64,000 bases of DNA from Spinellus fusiger (GCA_025094145.1 JALLLS010000005.1:558001-622000); one strand, 5' to 3'. Positions 1 through 12,311 are shown, numbered from the stretch's first letter. The notes: generated by a model from the sequence alone, not told the origin. Program-made: numbers and translations.

Positions 1-678
1 ATGGGTTGGATAAGGAGGACTTTGTTGATTGCTCTTTGTTGAATGAGTTCTGTAGTCTGTACTACAATGAGACAGTAGATGTGCTATTAGGTAAAAGTTG
101 TTTTGTAAAACAAAGCTAATATCCTACTATTTTGCTTGGAAAGTGAAGTATGTTTGTAATCTAAATCAGGACGTAGTATTCACCGCATATATCTGGATAT
201 ACATACCTATTTCCATGTGATAAAGCCTAAGGATGCTATGAAATATTGGGCTTACTATCTTTATAATACATCTCTTGTCATGAAGTCAAATTTCAGAAAT
301 AAAATTGCTATGAGTTGACTCTATGATGCTATTCATATAAATATATAAAGAGTATAAAAAGATTAATAAATTCAATGAATAAATCTCAAAGTTCTACCAC
401 ACATTTAACTGTACAAATCTCTAATATTAAGATCAAAGACAATACTAAGCAATAATTGTTATAGCAATGAATATCATTGGCCAGTCATTTATATTTAATA
501 AGCAATTTATATTTACAAAGTAATTACCTTCTTGATGAGTCTGAATCATCTCTCCAAAAAATTCTAATAATAGAAATATTTTCTTTTATAAAATTCTTTA
601 CCCATAAAAGGAAATATATTATCCTAAATGCGGGACTTATTAGTACCGCTTGAAGACCAGAAGAATTCTCGGGTGTGT
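1..678 (-). mobile_element. Truncated TIR DNA transposon (TACACACC family), minus orientation
   Basis: The right end at 661-678 reads CTCGGGTGTGTA. This is the inverse of the TACACACCC terminus seen at 25216 and 52012. The adjoining bases, read on the minus strand, also match those termini in the TTCTTCTGG and CAAGCGGT blocks. The other end lies outside the window. Internal sequence is AT-rich and I see no transposase or Fanzor coding in it. A degenerate LTR-like insertion sits at 276-441. Confidence 0.5.
276..441 (-). repeat. Degenerate copy of the TGTC...GACA LTR-like repeat
   Basis: It begins TGTCATGAAGTCA, close to the TGTCGTGATGTCA end of the 63160-63413 copy read on the minus strand. 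It ends AAGATCAAAGACA, like the other two copies. The middle shares the segment with TTCAATGAATAAA and TCTACCACACATTTAACTG. It is shorter and more diverged than the other copies, and I see no clear target duplication. Confidence 0.5.
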
Positions 679-2464
679 ATGGGAAAGCCTGTAATATCTA
701 AACTCATCCAATTCAGTGATTTGTTTTTCTTTTTTAACCCTTTATAAAACATATTCACATATATCTACATACACATCTACATACACATATTATACTATAT
801 TTAACTTAAAATAATATTATGAGTTTAGATATTATAAAGAATCTTAAGACCTAGAGATTACATTTATCTTATGAATAGTATTAAATAAAAAGGCTATTCA
901 TTATACAGTGTCTACAAAATTAAAAAGTTATTTCATTTTCAATTACTCGTCGGACTTTAGAGGGTTTATTCTAGAGTTTTTTTTTTTCATTTTCATTTTC
1001 ATTTTCATTTTCACTTTCACTTTCATTTTATTTCCCGTGATAGATGAAAAATAGATGAATACATATTGAGTGGGGTTGACAAGGTTGAAAGACAAAAAAA
1101 AATGAATTTAATAGTGTAACTTAGAGGGCTCTACATTAATAAACCATCTTTCAATATTCTTAATATTTTCTATGCAGCTTAAGATATAATTACAATCTGA
1201 ATTTTATAGCTATAGACTTAGTGGTGAAAATCTGAGGTATTTAAACACTGGTTTAGTTTACTTTTCTATTTCATTTCAACGCTCTATCAAAATATATACT
1301 TGTTTTTATTTGATCAAAAGAATAGTATTACAATTGACAATTTGTTTCCAGAGTCAATAAATAAAGTAAGGAAAAAGATGATGTGAAATAATAGCAAACC
1401 ATGATAAAAAAAGAAAAGATATATTGATCTGTTCCAAGCATAAGAAACCTCGAGTTACACGGTCTTATAAGCTAAAATAGAGAATCTTCGGACATTTTTA
1501 TATCTTCCCTATAATTATAATAAAAAACAGGCTCGTCTGTTTTGGTACTTTTTGAGAAAGCATAAACATAGATATGAGTCAGCACATGGAGTGTAAAGAA
1601 TCTACTCTAGTGCTAGTTTATTTATTTATTTCATTAACAGAGATAAGACTTGTGGAATATCTCTTCAAATTGAGCAGATGGCAAGTTGGGACAAATAAGA
1701 TATAGGCTGTTATAACTGTACTTTCATGACCATTAATTATTAGGTGTGATATAAAAATCAGGTGGGACTGAAGAAATTAGTAAAATTATCTATTGTTATA
1801 GCTATTTTAGCCCATTTCCTTTCCAAGTACTTTGTCCTCTGGCAATTAGGCATCTCAAATCAAAATTACACCTACTACCAGGCTGACTCTTATTCAAAGA
1901 ATACAAAGATAGTGTGTATTACGTAGAATACTTCATTTAACTGTGCGGATTGATCTCAGTAAGGTGAGTGGTTCTGAACACATTCTAAAGTTACATTTTA
2001 AGGATCTGCCAAATGCACTCGAGTGTAGTTTGACCAATTACTAAGCTAAATCTTTTAATATGCTTTATGTCTAACTGTTTAACTGCCAAGACCCACCTCT
2101 TTAACAATAGATGGAAACGGACCAATTCAAGTAACACCACAAATTTGTACCTGCCTATTATTAACATTTGATGCCATTAGTTTATCTTTTGTAAAATACA
2201 AAGCATTTGTCCTAGCAAGATAGACATAAGAGTACACAAATCTTCTTGTGAGTTATTAGATTATTCTTTATATCATCATTGGCTAGTTTCACAAGTATGT
2301 TTGATTCTATTACCTCTTAATATTAAGGAGAGGATTCTGATGTAGAGCAAGGCATATCAACACATCTGATAGATAAAAAATAAGTCCGCTCAAACAAATA
2401 TTATAAAAGCGTACACTCTTAAAAAGACATTCTTCCAGAAGTAGATTATTATTTTTCAGTAGCA
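679..2464. other. AT-rich intergenic region upstream of the first gene
   Basis: No ORF with protein-like composition was seen on either strand. A short polypyrimidine repeat of TTTCAT/TTTCAC units lies at about 979-1030. The last 200 bp before 2465 should contain the promoter of the phosphoesterase gene, but no motif stands out. Confidence 0.4.
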
Positions 2465-4190
2465 ATGAGAGTTATCCTTGCAAGTATTCTCGCTCTGGCA
2501 GTGTGTGCCGAGTGTGCACCTGTAAAGTCAAAGCCCAAGAGTCATTTCCCAGTGACTTCCTTGAAAGGAAAATTTTTACACATCACAGGTACTTTCCATT
2601 GATATGTATTTATTGATATTCACCCCTCTTATTTTATTGAATAGACATTCATTTAGACGCTTACTACTTGGCCAACTCGGACCCTTCCCAGTTTTGCCAC
2701 AGAATGAACAAAAAAAACAAGAAAAACACAGCTGGTCAATTTGGAGCAGTGGGAACTAAATGTGATTCACCTGCTTCTCTTGTAAGTGCGGCCATTCAAT
2801 CCATGTGCTTATCACCTTGTAATGCAGGTCCAAGCTTCTTTTGATTTCATGAAGAAGACAATGACCGACATCGACTTTATTATTTACACTGGTGACACTG
2901 CCCGTCATGTAAATAAATTCTGTCCTCTTTTCTTAGCTGTTTTACTCATCATGCTACCTATATAGGACAGAGATAATGCAATGCCACGTACAGATGATGA
3001 TGTACTGAGTGAGCATGCAGCTGTCACAAAGTACTTCCAAGACACGTTTAACATCAACAATGTTCCATTGGTTCGTGTTTCATGCTTTTCATAATGACTT
3101 ATCTTTTTTTTTAGATCCCTACAATTGGTAACAATGATATGTTTGGCCATAACAAAATGGGAGAGGAAGACCCTATTCTGCCCCAGCTTAAGAAGATGTG
3201 GGCTCCCTTCAACCTCAACCTGACAGCTTCATTTGATGAAGGGGGTTACTTTGTTCAAGACTTGGTTCCCGGTAAAATCAAGGCTGTCAGTGTGAACTCC
3301 ATGTACTTCTTCTCCTCCAACAAACTTGCTCCTGACTGTGACACGGCCAGCAGCCCTGGTGCTGTTCAACTTACCTGGTTAAGTAATGTTTTGAACGATG
3401 CCCGTTCTCAGCAAGAAAGTGTCTATATTGTGTAAGTAGGACAAGTGTAATTCAATGCATAACTGATTTTCTTGGATGGTTACAGTGGTCATGTCCCTCC
3501 CAATGATGATGATGGTTCCAAGCTGTACAGAGACACTTGCTATGACATGTACATGGAGATTCTTGGCTCTTTTGGTGATGTAATTTCTGGTCATTTTACA
3601 GGCCATACCAATAGTAAGTTGTAAATACGAGAAGAAGAAAAGGGCATCATCATCTAATCTTGTTTTCTCTTACTATCTCTATAGCCGACATGTTGACAGC
3701 TGTAGTAAAGAGTGATTCTAGCTATACTGCTCTGTCTGCTACCAATGATGAAGAAGATCTTCAGTCATCTGCTATGGACAACCCTCAAGTAACAACTGTG
3801 TTGTTCAATGCACCTTCCATCATCCCTGTCCACAATCCCGGCATTCGTGTTTATAACTACGCTGTCTCTACAAACAAGTAATGTCAAATCTATTTTTGCA
3901 CCATGCACCATGCAGAGTGCAGTATACAGGGTGCATAATGCATGGAGAACTTATGTCACTTCTACTATAGATTCCCAGCAGGCACTATTCTTGATTGGAC
4001 TCAGTATTATGCCGATCTTGACAAAGCCAACAACAATGGAAATGTAGAGTATGAAGTAGAATACATTGCATCAGAGCTGTTTGGAGTAAGCCATTTCGAT
4101 GCCTCTGGATTGAAGCAGGCTTTCTCCACATTATACTCCAGCCAAGATGTTAGAGATAGTTATATTAAATATATGAGTGTAAGCGCATAA
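2465..4190 (+). CDS. Secreted endopolyphosphatase-like metallophosphoesterase (Ppn1/acid sphingomyelinase-like)
   Basis: Eight exons can be joined without a break: 2465-2588, 2645-2781, 2828-2908, 2966-3070, 3115-3431, 3486-3613, 3685-3877 and 3971-4190. They encode 434 residues. The N-terminus (MRVILASILALAVCAECAP) is a signal peptide. Calcineurin-like phosphoesterase motifs follow in order: TDIHLD (split by intron 1), YTGDTARH, IGNNDMF, VGHVPP and GHTNTD. The GHxNxD ending resembles yeast endopolyphosphatase Ppn1 rather than the GHxH of most sphingomyelinases, so vacuolar or secreted polyphosphate cleavage is the preferred inference. An ASM-like phosphodiesterase remains possible. Yeast Ppn1 is longer and a type II membrane protein; this one is shorter and has a cleavable-looking signal. 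The gene is convergent with the exonuclease gene, with AATAAA at 4236-4241 between them. Confidence 0.85.
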
Positions 4191-4289
4191 TTGGCGAGAC
4201 ATCGCATTACTATTGATTCATAAGAACTACCACTTAATAAACATAGACTGTTTTAACTAATAACAATGGTAATAATACTGTTCTCCCCC

Positions 4290-5327
4290 TTATTTTCCCT
4301 GCTCATTGTTGGTTGCTTCACCCTCTTTATTCTCCTTGTCCGCAAGAGCCAGCAACAGTTCAAGAGTGTAATGAGCATCATTGCCAGCATTATGTAAACA
4401 CCAGGCATTAATATTAAATGCGTTTAAGCATTTCACAAGAGAAGGTGTCGTCTCGATATTTTGAATGGACGCCCCATACAGGAGGTCTGTATTTAATATC
4501 TTGAGCACTCCACTGTTTGCTATATCCTTGGTATCAATGGCCTGAGGGTCCTTTCCAGGCCACAGAAAGTCCTGTTTGGAGAGATACTTGAGATCACTAT
4601 CAAATCCATGGCCTACAATATAGACACCCCCAGCACTAGCAACTGCCCAGTCGAGATTCTTTTTTAATTCGCTGAGCGCCTGTGGAAGTGTACACCATAC
4701 AGAAGTACCAAATTGGAATTGAAGTTTATGGTCTGGTACATAGCTCCCGTTTTTCAAGTGACGATACTCACTCATAAGATAATGCTGGTCAAGAAAGAGA
4801 TTGTTTCTAGTATCCATCATACTCCAGCCAATTTCCATTAGGCATGAATGATCATGCTCCCATGCTTCAATATCAATACTGCAGAAGATGTGCTGTTTCT
4901 TCAAGACAATATCCTTTGCTAATAAAAGATCCTCACAGGCATTTCTTAGGCGTAAAGCCTTCTTATTGTGTTTTTTTATCGTCAGGTTCAACTTCACCAG
5001 AGCCTTCAAGTCAAGGACGTCTTCCGCCTGGAGGTGTCTAGGCTGTAGAGGCACTGGTACTGGTGCAGGTATTGGAAGCAGAGACTCCTTAGCTTTGAGC
5101 GTTAACACTTGTTCCAGTTTAGAGAGTACTGTCTTGCTAATGTACAACTCCTTCATGCCAAGCTCATTTGTGTCTGTAAAAAAGATATTCTCTCTATTCT
5201 CCGGCTCAAAGAGCATCTCTCCTTCTACCACAGACTTCAATAAATGATTGGCGTCTTCTCCATAAGGAATAAAGTGTTTATGCCAGGCATTTTTGATAAA
5301 CTGCCAGGGGAAATACGTCTCAGTCAT
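4290..5327 (-). CDS. Gfd2/YDR514C-like DEDDh exonuclease-fold protein
   Basis: Single-exon gene of 345 residues. The C-terminal half carries the RNase H-like exonuclease motifs. ExoI is SIDIEAWE (D152, E154), ExoII is GHGFDSDLKYL (D245) and ExoIII is HNAGNDAHYT (H312, D317). The DEDDh catalytic set is therefore complete. This arrangement matches the C-terminal domain of yeast Gfd2 and YDR514C, whose functions are poorly defined (Gfd2 is a multicopy suppressor of a DEAD-box mRNA-export mutant). The N-terminal 140 residues are helical and basic with a proline-rich stretch (residues 84-96). The start at 5327 is the first Met of the ORF. It is divergent from RRP5 across a 141-bp gap, which suggests a shared promoter. 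Confidence 0.8.
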   Translation of the reverse strand: MTETYFPWQFIKNAWHKHFIPYGEDANHLLKSVVEGEMLFEPENRENIFFTDTNELGMKELYISKTVLSKLEQVLTLKAKESLLPIPAPVPVPLQPRHLQAEDVLDLKALVKLNLTIKKHNKKALRLRNACEDLLLAKDIVLKKQHIFCSIDIEAWEHDHSCLMEIGWSMMDTRNNLFLDQHYLMSEYRHLKNGSYVPDHKLQFQFGTSVWCTLPQALSELKKNLDWAVASAGGVYIVGHGFDSDLKYLSKQDFLWPGKDPQAIDTKDIANSGVLKILNTDLLYGASIQNIETTPSLVKCLNAFNINAWCLHNAGNDAHYTLELLLALADKENKEGEATNNEQGK

Positions 5328-5468
5328 GAAAGAAGAGCGACAGCATAAGCCACTGCGGTAGAAACAGGTTAGCCGTGACTTTGATTCCTGGGTTGCTGGC
5401 TCCCAAGGGCATATTTTTTACAATTCAAATAAGACTCCTCGACTTGATTAGATCTCGAACGACTTGCC
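5328..5468. promoter_or_regulatory. Bidirectional promoter between exonuclease gene and RRP5
   Basis: Only 141 bp separate the start codon of the minus-strand DEDDh gene from that of RRP5. Both promoters must lie here unless they extend into coding sequence. No canonical TATA box was seen. Inferred from spacing only. Confidence 0.5.
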
Positions 5469-8400
5469 ATGGTAGCCAAAAAGAGAAAGACAGCAACTGA
5501 ATCAGAAGCTACAACTGCTGTTGCTACCACCAGCAAGGCCAATGAGGAAGTGAACTTTCCCCGTGGTGGAGCCAGTGCCCTGACACCTGTAGAGTACAGA
5601 GAAATATCCAATAAAGTCGCTAGCGATTTATTTAGCACTGTAAGTCGTATCTTTACAACACATTAACATTGTAGTCTGAGCAAAAGTCAGAAGACGAACC
5701 TGCCAAGAAGAAGCTCAAGGCAGATAAGAAAAAAAAAACAAAATCTACTGCTGCTACTGCTGCTGCTCAGTCAAAGGATAAGAAGAAGCGTGTAGTGATT
5801 AATGAACTAAGCTTCAAGGTAATTGTCTTTCTTTTTTTTTTGACCGAGAACTCTAGAGTAAATGATTCTATAGAAACTCACAGTGGGCACCTTGTTACTT
5901 GGCTCCATCTCACGTATCAACGACCTTGAGCTCGTTGTAGCCCTTCCCCATCAATTGGTGGGCACTGTTGCTATTACTGATATCTCCGAAACTATGAGTG
6001 CTTATGTGGAGAAAGTAGCAAATCAGAATGAAGATGAGGAAGAGACACTATCATTGCCTGATCTTCATTCTTTGTTCCATGTTGGACAATGGGTTCGCTG
6101 TAGAATCACCACTCTCCAGGACCGTACTAACAAACTTGTCAAGAAGCGCATTGAACTCAGCATGAAGCCTGAGGTTGTGAATGCTGATCTTCACAAGTTG
6201 GATGTTGTCCCTGGCACAGTAAGTACAGTGTATTTGAATGAACCTAATGATGTTAGGCTTTAAGTGCAAGTGTGGATAGTGTTGAGGATCATGGTTACGT
6301 TCTGTCACTTGGTGTAAAAGGTCTCACTGGATTCTGCAAGTCTGTGGATGCCAAGTCCTTTATTGAGAGCAGAGGTGGCAATGAGCTTATGCCTGGTCAG
6401 ATTGTGGAGTGTGTTGTTCGTGCCAAGCCAGGTAGCAAGCGTACTGTGGAAGTAGAGCTCAAGGATACAGGATTGGAAAACGATAGCGTGAGTCTATTCT
6501 TAATCTTCTCTTTTGAACATTCCCTAGCTGACATTGGATTTCCTTTAGATAACAGAACCATTCTCTCGCATTACCTCAGTAACACCTGGACAATTAGTAA
6601 CAGGAACCATTGAGGAAGTTGTTTCCACTGGACTGACAGTTAAACTCATGGGTCTCTATGAAACCACTGTGGATGCTTCTCATCTGCCCTTGTCTGGAGA
6701 TATTAACAAACAATACTCTGTGGGTGCAAAGATCAACTACCGTATTCTCTACTGTATCCTCAACACTGAGCAAAAGACCATTGCTGGTTCTGTTCTCCCT
6801 CATATATTGAGTCTCAGCTCTCCTGTATTGAACAAAGGAGAGGCCTCAGCCTACCCTGGCATTACATTCCCTACAGGAAGCTTCTTGGATGTCAGAGTAG
6901 TTCGTATTACACATTCTGGTGTTAATGTATCCATTCCTGCACTTCAAAATGTCACTGGATTTGTACATATTTCCCGTCTTGCCGATGAACATATAAAGTC
7001 TGTCTCCGGATCCAGTGGTAAATTCCAAATTGGCAGTGAACATCGTGCTCGTGTTCTTGGCTATAACCCCACAGACGCTATCTTTCAACTAACACTCCAA
7101 CCAAGCATATTAAATGAGAAGTACATGTCCATTGATGATGTGCAAGTGGGTTCTATGGTTGTGTGTACTGCTCTGAAGTTGGTAGCCTCTGGTCTGTTGG
7201 TCAATGTTACTAAGAAGATTGTTGGTCTTGTTCCTACCCACCACTTGTCTGATGTACATCTGACACATCCCGAAACAAAGTTCAAGTCAGGAATGAATCT
7301 CAAAGCACGCGTATTATTGGCAGAAGATGGAGAGAGACGTCGTGTCATCCTGACTCTTAAGAACTCATTGACAAAGACAGACTTACCTATCATCACCAGC
7401 CTAGAACAAGCAAAGGTTGGTGAGGCTACTCATGGTGTTATTGTTTCTATCAAGAAAGCAGGCTGTATTATTGGCTTCTTCAACAATGTCACTGCCTTTG
7501 CACCTGCCTCTGAGATGACAGAAACGACTACCCAGGCATTGGACACTATCTTCAGAATTGGCCAAACCGTCAAAGTCAACTTTATTGATGTAAACCTTGA
7601 AGCCAAAAAGCTTATTGTCTCTTGCATCAACACCAAGCGTACTACCAAGAAGAAGGAGGTAGTCGCCCCCAGCACAGATGTATTGAAGCCTGGAGAAAAG
7701 ACCACTGCTCAAGTGAAAGAATGCAAGCGCACTCAGGTCAACATTACTCTTCCTAATGGCATGGAAGGTCGTGTGCATCTTACAGAAATGTTCAAGAGCA
7801 TAGATGAAATCAAGAACCGCAAACATCCTACACGTTCTCTCCACCTTACTGAGTTGGAGGTTAGAGTATTGGGTCTTCGTGATGTTAAACTTCACACCTA
7901 CCTTCCCATCTCCAACACTTCTCGTGTCAAACAAACCATTGATTGCTCTTTGTTGGAAGAATCACATGCACCTCGTTTTGTTTCAACGTCAAAGTTGGCC
8001 AAAAGTACTTTGGTTTTATCACTGAAATCAGCCGTAATCAATTGCGTGTCAGTATCGGTGGTCATCTCTCTGGTATTATCCGTAAACAACACACTTCCAG
8101 CAACATTGCTACTGCCAACAGCTTTGAGAAACACTTTATTATAGGCGAGGCTATTGAAGTGGCTGCTTTGTTTGTAAACGTAGCCAAGAGTATTATTGAA
8201 TTGATCCATGTTGACTCTCCTTCTACACCCACCACACTTGATTACGACACCATTGAAGGAAAAGTGGTTCAGGGATGTGTACGTACTATTGACCCTGTGC
8301 GTGGTTTGTTGGTCCAACTTACAAGCCAATTAGCTGGTAAAGTGTGCTTGACTGATTTATCAGATAAATATATCGAGAACCCCACTCAACACTTCAAGGA

Positions 8401-10017
8401 GGGTGATGTACTCCAGTGTGCTGTTGTGGGTGTGGATGCCAACAAGAAGCGTATTGCTCTGTCCTTGAGACACTCTCTTGTCTCTCCTGAAACAGCCACC
8501 ACAGTAGAGAACAAGGAAATCAAGACGACAGATGACTTGAAGGCAGATGATGTTGTGTATGGTTATGTTGAGAACATCAGTGACTCTGGTGTCTTTCTTC
8601 AGTACGGCCGTCATGTCAATGCACGTGTTAAGATCGCTAACCTTTCAGATGCCTTTATCAAAGAATGGAAGAGCATTTTCACAACTGGCCAGCTTGTTAA
8701 GTCCAAACTGCTTTCTGTTGAGGCCGATAAAAAGGTTGAGGCTTCATTGAAGCAAAGTGTTGTGGAGGGTACACCTGTAGCTGCTAAAAAGTCAAAGAAG
8801 ACCAAAGTTGTATCAGAACAAGTCACAAAAGAAGCTGAAGACAACGACAGCGATGAAGATGAAATCATGAAAGAAGCTGAAAAGGATGACAGCGAAGAGG
8901 ATGACAGCGAAGAAGATGAGGATGAGGATGAGGAAGAGGTGGAAGTAGAAGATGAAGATGAAGAGATGGAAGATGCTTCTGAAGAAGAAACTCCTGTCTT
9001 GGCTGTAAGTGGTTTTGACTGGACTGGTCAGGCTGCTGCCAAACTGGAGGCCGAAAGTGACTCTGAAGAGGAAGCTGAAGAACAAAAGTCAAAGAAAAAG
9101 AACAAGAAGAGTGCTGTTGAGGATAAAACCGCTGAGCTTTCAACCACTGCTCCTCAAGTAGCCTCTGATTACGAGCGTCTTTTGGTTGGATCTCCCAACT
9201 CATCCTATCTGTGGATCAATTACATGGCATACCAGCTTCAATTATCAGAAATAGCAAAGGCACGAGAAATTGGAGAACGTGCTCTCAAAACCATTAGTTT
9301 CCGTGAGGAACAAGAAAAACTCAACGTCTGGGTTGCTATGCTAAACCTTGAAAATAACTTTGGCAGCGAGGACACACTGAATGAACTCTTCAAGCGTGCC
9401 TTGGCTTATTGTGAGCCCAAGAAGATCTATCTTCAGCTGATAAAGATTTATGAGCGCAGTGACAAACATGATAAAGCAGACGCACTTTGGATAGAAGCCA
9501 CTAAGAAGTTCAGTCAGTCTTCCAAGGTTTGGACTTTGTATGGACTCTTCTGTCTCCAGCGCAATGAAGTTGAGAAGGCACGCGAGTTATTCCAGAAGAG
9601 TTTAAAGTCATTACCCAAGCATAAACATATCAAAACCATCTCTAAGTTTGCACTTATGGAGTTTAAACACGGTGAGCCTGAGCGTGGACGCACCATCTTT
9701 GAAGGTCTGATGAGCAGCCATCCTAAGCGTGTTGATCTGTGGAGTGTCTATCTTGACATGGAAATCAGGGCAGACGACCAAGGACTTATCAGGTAAAGAA
9801 AAGAGAAAGAACAAAAGATAGAGAACAGCATAGCTAATATTTTAATAGACGTCTTTTTGAGCGTGTTACATCTCTGAAGTTTTCATCAAAGAAGATGAAG
9901 TTCTTCTTCAAGAAATGGTTACAGTATGAGCGTGAAAATGGCTCTGAAGATGATGTTGAACGTGTCAAAGAAAAGGCCTTGAGCTATGTGGAAAACAAGA
10001 GCACCTCTTCACTTTAA
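5469..10017 (+). CDS. RRP5: rRNA biogenesis protein RRP5 (S1 repeats plus HAT repeats), with an apparent frameshift
   Basis: RRP5 acts in the nucleolus on both 18S and 5.8S/25S rRNA processing. Exons are 5469-5639, 5675-5818, 5874-6218, 6257-6487, 6549-9792 and 9849-10017, about 1434 codons against about 1730 in yeast. Lys-rich N-terminal exons are followed by serial S1 RNA-binding modules (for example the one containing GSISRINDLELVVALP, then roughly 90-residue repeats to about 8770). An acidic low-complexity linker covers 8860-9010. C-terminal HAT/TPR-like repeats include YERLLVGSPNSSYLWINYMA and WTLYGLFCLQRNEVEKARELF. Summed exon length is 4304 nt, not a multiple of three. Reading moves from one frame to another between about 7965 and 7995, inside an S1 module, consistent with one missing base in the run CGTTTTG. 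No GT-AG intron of suitable length is visible there. Confidence 0.92.
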
Positions 10018-10026
10018 ACTGGGGAA

Positions 10027-11172
10027 TACACACCTAAAGATGACTTGGGATATAAAAAGAAATACACGGACTATAGAATTACAATATTTCTTTGATTGGC
10101 TGATGTGTTTGAAAAGGCCTATTCGCTGTGTAAATAAAATATTTCAAACTTTACATGCCTATTTTAGCAATAACTATTGACTGCGATTAAAAAATATAAG
10201 CCTGAATATAAAAGGAAAAAGTGAAGCTGATATTGCAGCTCAGTCACTATATTTATTGTTTAACATGTGTTATCCATAAACTCACAGTATTTGCAGTATA
10301 ACACTGCTTAAGAAAGATCTATTATAGAATACACTGAATTAACTCTAGTAATGATTGTCCATAAAATAGAACCAAGCTCACTTATATTAAGAATAGTGTG
10401 TCTATTTATTGACTCAATATTAATAATCACTTCAGTAACTGTCTCATTGTAACTGGTATTAACAATAGTACTTGATGACAACAAGGTATTGTTTCTAATA
10501 CTGGACTTGAGACCCAAGGCAAATAGAGTGTGAGTTGTTTGACTTGTGAATTTTATGAGTGGAGGCTAGTGTATACCCCACCAGAATAGAGAGAGAAGAA
10601 TTAGTTGTTTTGATAATCCTGTCCTTTTGTTATTTCTCATACTGTCCATACAACTTAACACCCAAGCACTTGTTGAGATGAGCATAAATAAGCAAGGTAA
10701 TGTACTATTATTAACAAAGAGAAACAATAGAAGGTGGTGATAGAAACTACCAAAGACTATTCTAGTGATAAAAAGGTAAGCAGTGTCTTTCTCTGGGCTT
10801 GAGATCATTGCAATCCACAAAACATAGTATTGACTCTCAAGTTAGTCTTAGGTGGTCATCTACAAGGTCAATACTGTCTAGGGTATACTCCTGAGCATAG
10901 TTATATATCTCCTAAGGATAGAACACAAGGCCTTTAGGGTATATATTTCATTTCTATGAAGGAATGCACTTGGGCAGTAGCTATAATATTATAATAAACA
11001 ATTTATTTTACTGATAATATAATTTGATAGAGTTATCTTTCAAAAAGAAATAAAAATCTAGATACTTGCAAACCTTTAATTTTAAACACAGTTCCATAAA
11101 ACGGCAAGAAAATTCGACGTGAAAGGAAGGAAATATCACCGCTTAAAAGCCAGAGAAATCTCCTGGTGTGTA
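10027..11172 (-). mobile_element. 1146-bp non-autonomous TIR element (TACACACC family)
   Basis: The left end reads TACACACCTAAAG and the right end CCTGGTGTGTA. Both match the termini at 25216/27360 in inverted sense, so the element lies in minus orientation. The interior is collinear with the first part of the 25216 and 63017 copies (the blocks with LLLFLFVNNSTLPC on the minus strand, and the CTAAGACTAACTTGAG and CCTTGTGCTTTATCC motifs). It has no transposase and no recognisable Fanzor sequence. It retains an uninterrupted GGTATACAC site where the 25216 copy carries a nested Tc1. Confidence 0.75.
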
Positions 11173-11801
11173 GACTATGATTCTAAGTAGTGGTACTGTA
11201 AGTTATAGAAAAAGGTTCAAGTTTTTGTTTTTCCGATTCTATTTCTTATAACAGGCTCTTTTGTTTGTTTGTTATATAGAATGCATTCAACACACAGTAG
11301 AGACTTCAAACTTATACAGAGCATAGATAAGATCAAATGAATAATAAATATGTTTTTATCAGATAAAAAACCTTAGTATTTGGTACTGCTGCCCTTTGAT
11401 TTAATAACAGCCGTGTATCTTCTAGGAGCAATAACAAGGCTGTTGATCTTTTCCATGAGTATTAATTATTTAATAGAAGAAAACATCTTTTTAATGTACA
11501 GTCCATTAAAATGTCTTATATTTTATGTATCTCATCTTACTTTGCTTTTGTATTTATTATTTTATCTTGCACACGCTCTATTTATACCTCCAACAGTGAC
11601 AAATACTAATAGAGTAATCATAGGATGGTATATTCCATATTTATTTTAACTAAATAACACACACACCTTGTCTATTGATTAGAGTCTTCTCCACCACAAG
11701 AACCATTGTTTCTCGAATGGAGTTGTTTGCAGTCAAAATCACAGTAAACAAAACAAAGATTTAAACTCAGAAGGCATCTTATTTCCTTTGAACTGTCCAC
11801 T
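11173..11801. other. Intergenic region with a Tc1 transposase C-terminal fragment
   Basis: AT-rich sequence between the TIR element and the next gene. On the minus strand, about 11374-11457, a short reading frame ends with the residues LVIAPRRYTAVIKSKGSSTKY and then a stop. This resembles the extreme C-terminus of Tc1-like transposases (PRR-x3-VI-x3-G-x2-TKY). The rest of that transposase is not recognisable upstream on the minus strand. Confidence 0.4.
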
Positions 11802-12311
11802 ATGCCTATTCCACCTGTTTTCTCAAAAGAGCATAACCTCATTGGACTTGTATCAACCTGTGAGACTTTCCAAAAGTACCTCAAAACAATTCTACCCAAT
11901 GGAGGTACCATTCCAGAGCCGGTGATCAAGGCATTTCATGATTGCACCTACTTCTCTTACCCTACGCTTGGTCTCTCATTCTGCTTCCATCCCAATAAGA
12001 CAGGCGATACAAGTACCCTCCTACTAGACTCCATTGATGTTTATAATGGATATACACGTGATGGATTCCAACCATTCTGTGGAGACTATCCTTGTGGACT
12101 TACAGCAACCATGGAAGCCCACAGCATTGTAGAGAGATTTGGAGAGCCCGACAGAAAGGGAGGTGGAGGAAAAACACGCACACCGTGTTGGATAGAGTAT
12201 CAATTTGAAAGTGAAAAAGACACACAGACAAATAGAGGAATGATTATTCAGTTGCACGGTATTGATTGGGATGATCGTACTATGGGATGGACAAGTGTAG
12301 CTCTGTTTTAG
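11802..12311 (+). CDS. Conserved-looking protein of unknown function
   Basis: Single exon of 169 residues with balanced composition and no signal peptide or membrane span. Notable stretches are FSYPTLGLSFCFHP, GFQPFCGDYPCGLTATM and VERFGEPDRKGGGGKTRTPCWIEYQF. The order (hydrophobic strand, GD-x-PCGL, V-x-x-FGEP-x-x-K, aromatic strand, final hydrophobic strand) recalls small alpha/beta proteins in which a GxLPxGL motif precedes a V-x-x-LGxP motif. I cannot name the family. The coding quality and clean ends make a real gene likely. It is convergent with the HEATR5-like gene. Confidence 0.7.
   Translation: MPIPPVFSKEHNLIGLVSTCETFQKYLKTILPNGGTIPEPVIKAFHDCTYFSYPTLGLSFCFHPNKTGDTSTLLLDSIDVYNGYTRDGFQPFCGDYPCGLTATMEAHSIVERFGEPDRKGGGGKTRTPCWIEYQFESEKDTQTNRGMIIQLHGIDWDDRTMGWTSVALF

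Noticed and set aside
8865..9203. Minus-strand ORF rich in Gln, His, Leu and Pro
   Set aside because: Antisense of the acidic linker of RRP5; repetitive composition explains the open frame.
10566..10820. 84-codon minus-strand ORF recurring in several places
   Set aside because: Part of the non-autonomous TIR element; substitutions between copies do not concentrate in third codon positions.
11380..11649. 89-codon plus-strand ORF with membrane-like segments
   Set aside because: Its start overlaps the antisense of a Tc1 C-terminal fragment, and its hydrophobic content follows base composition.
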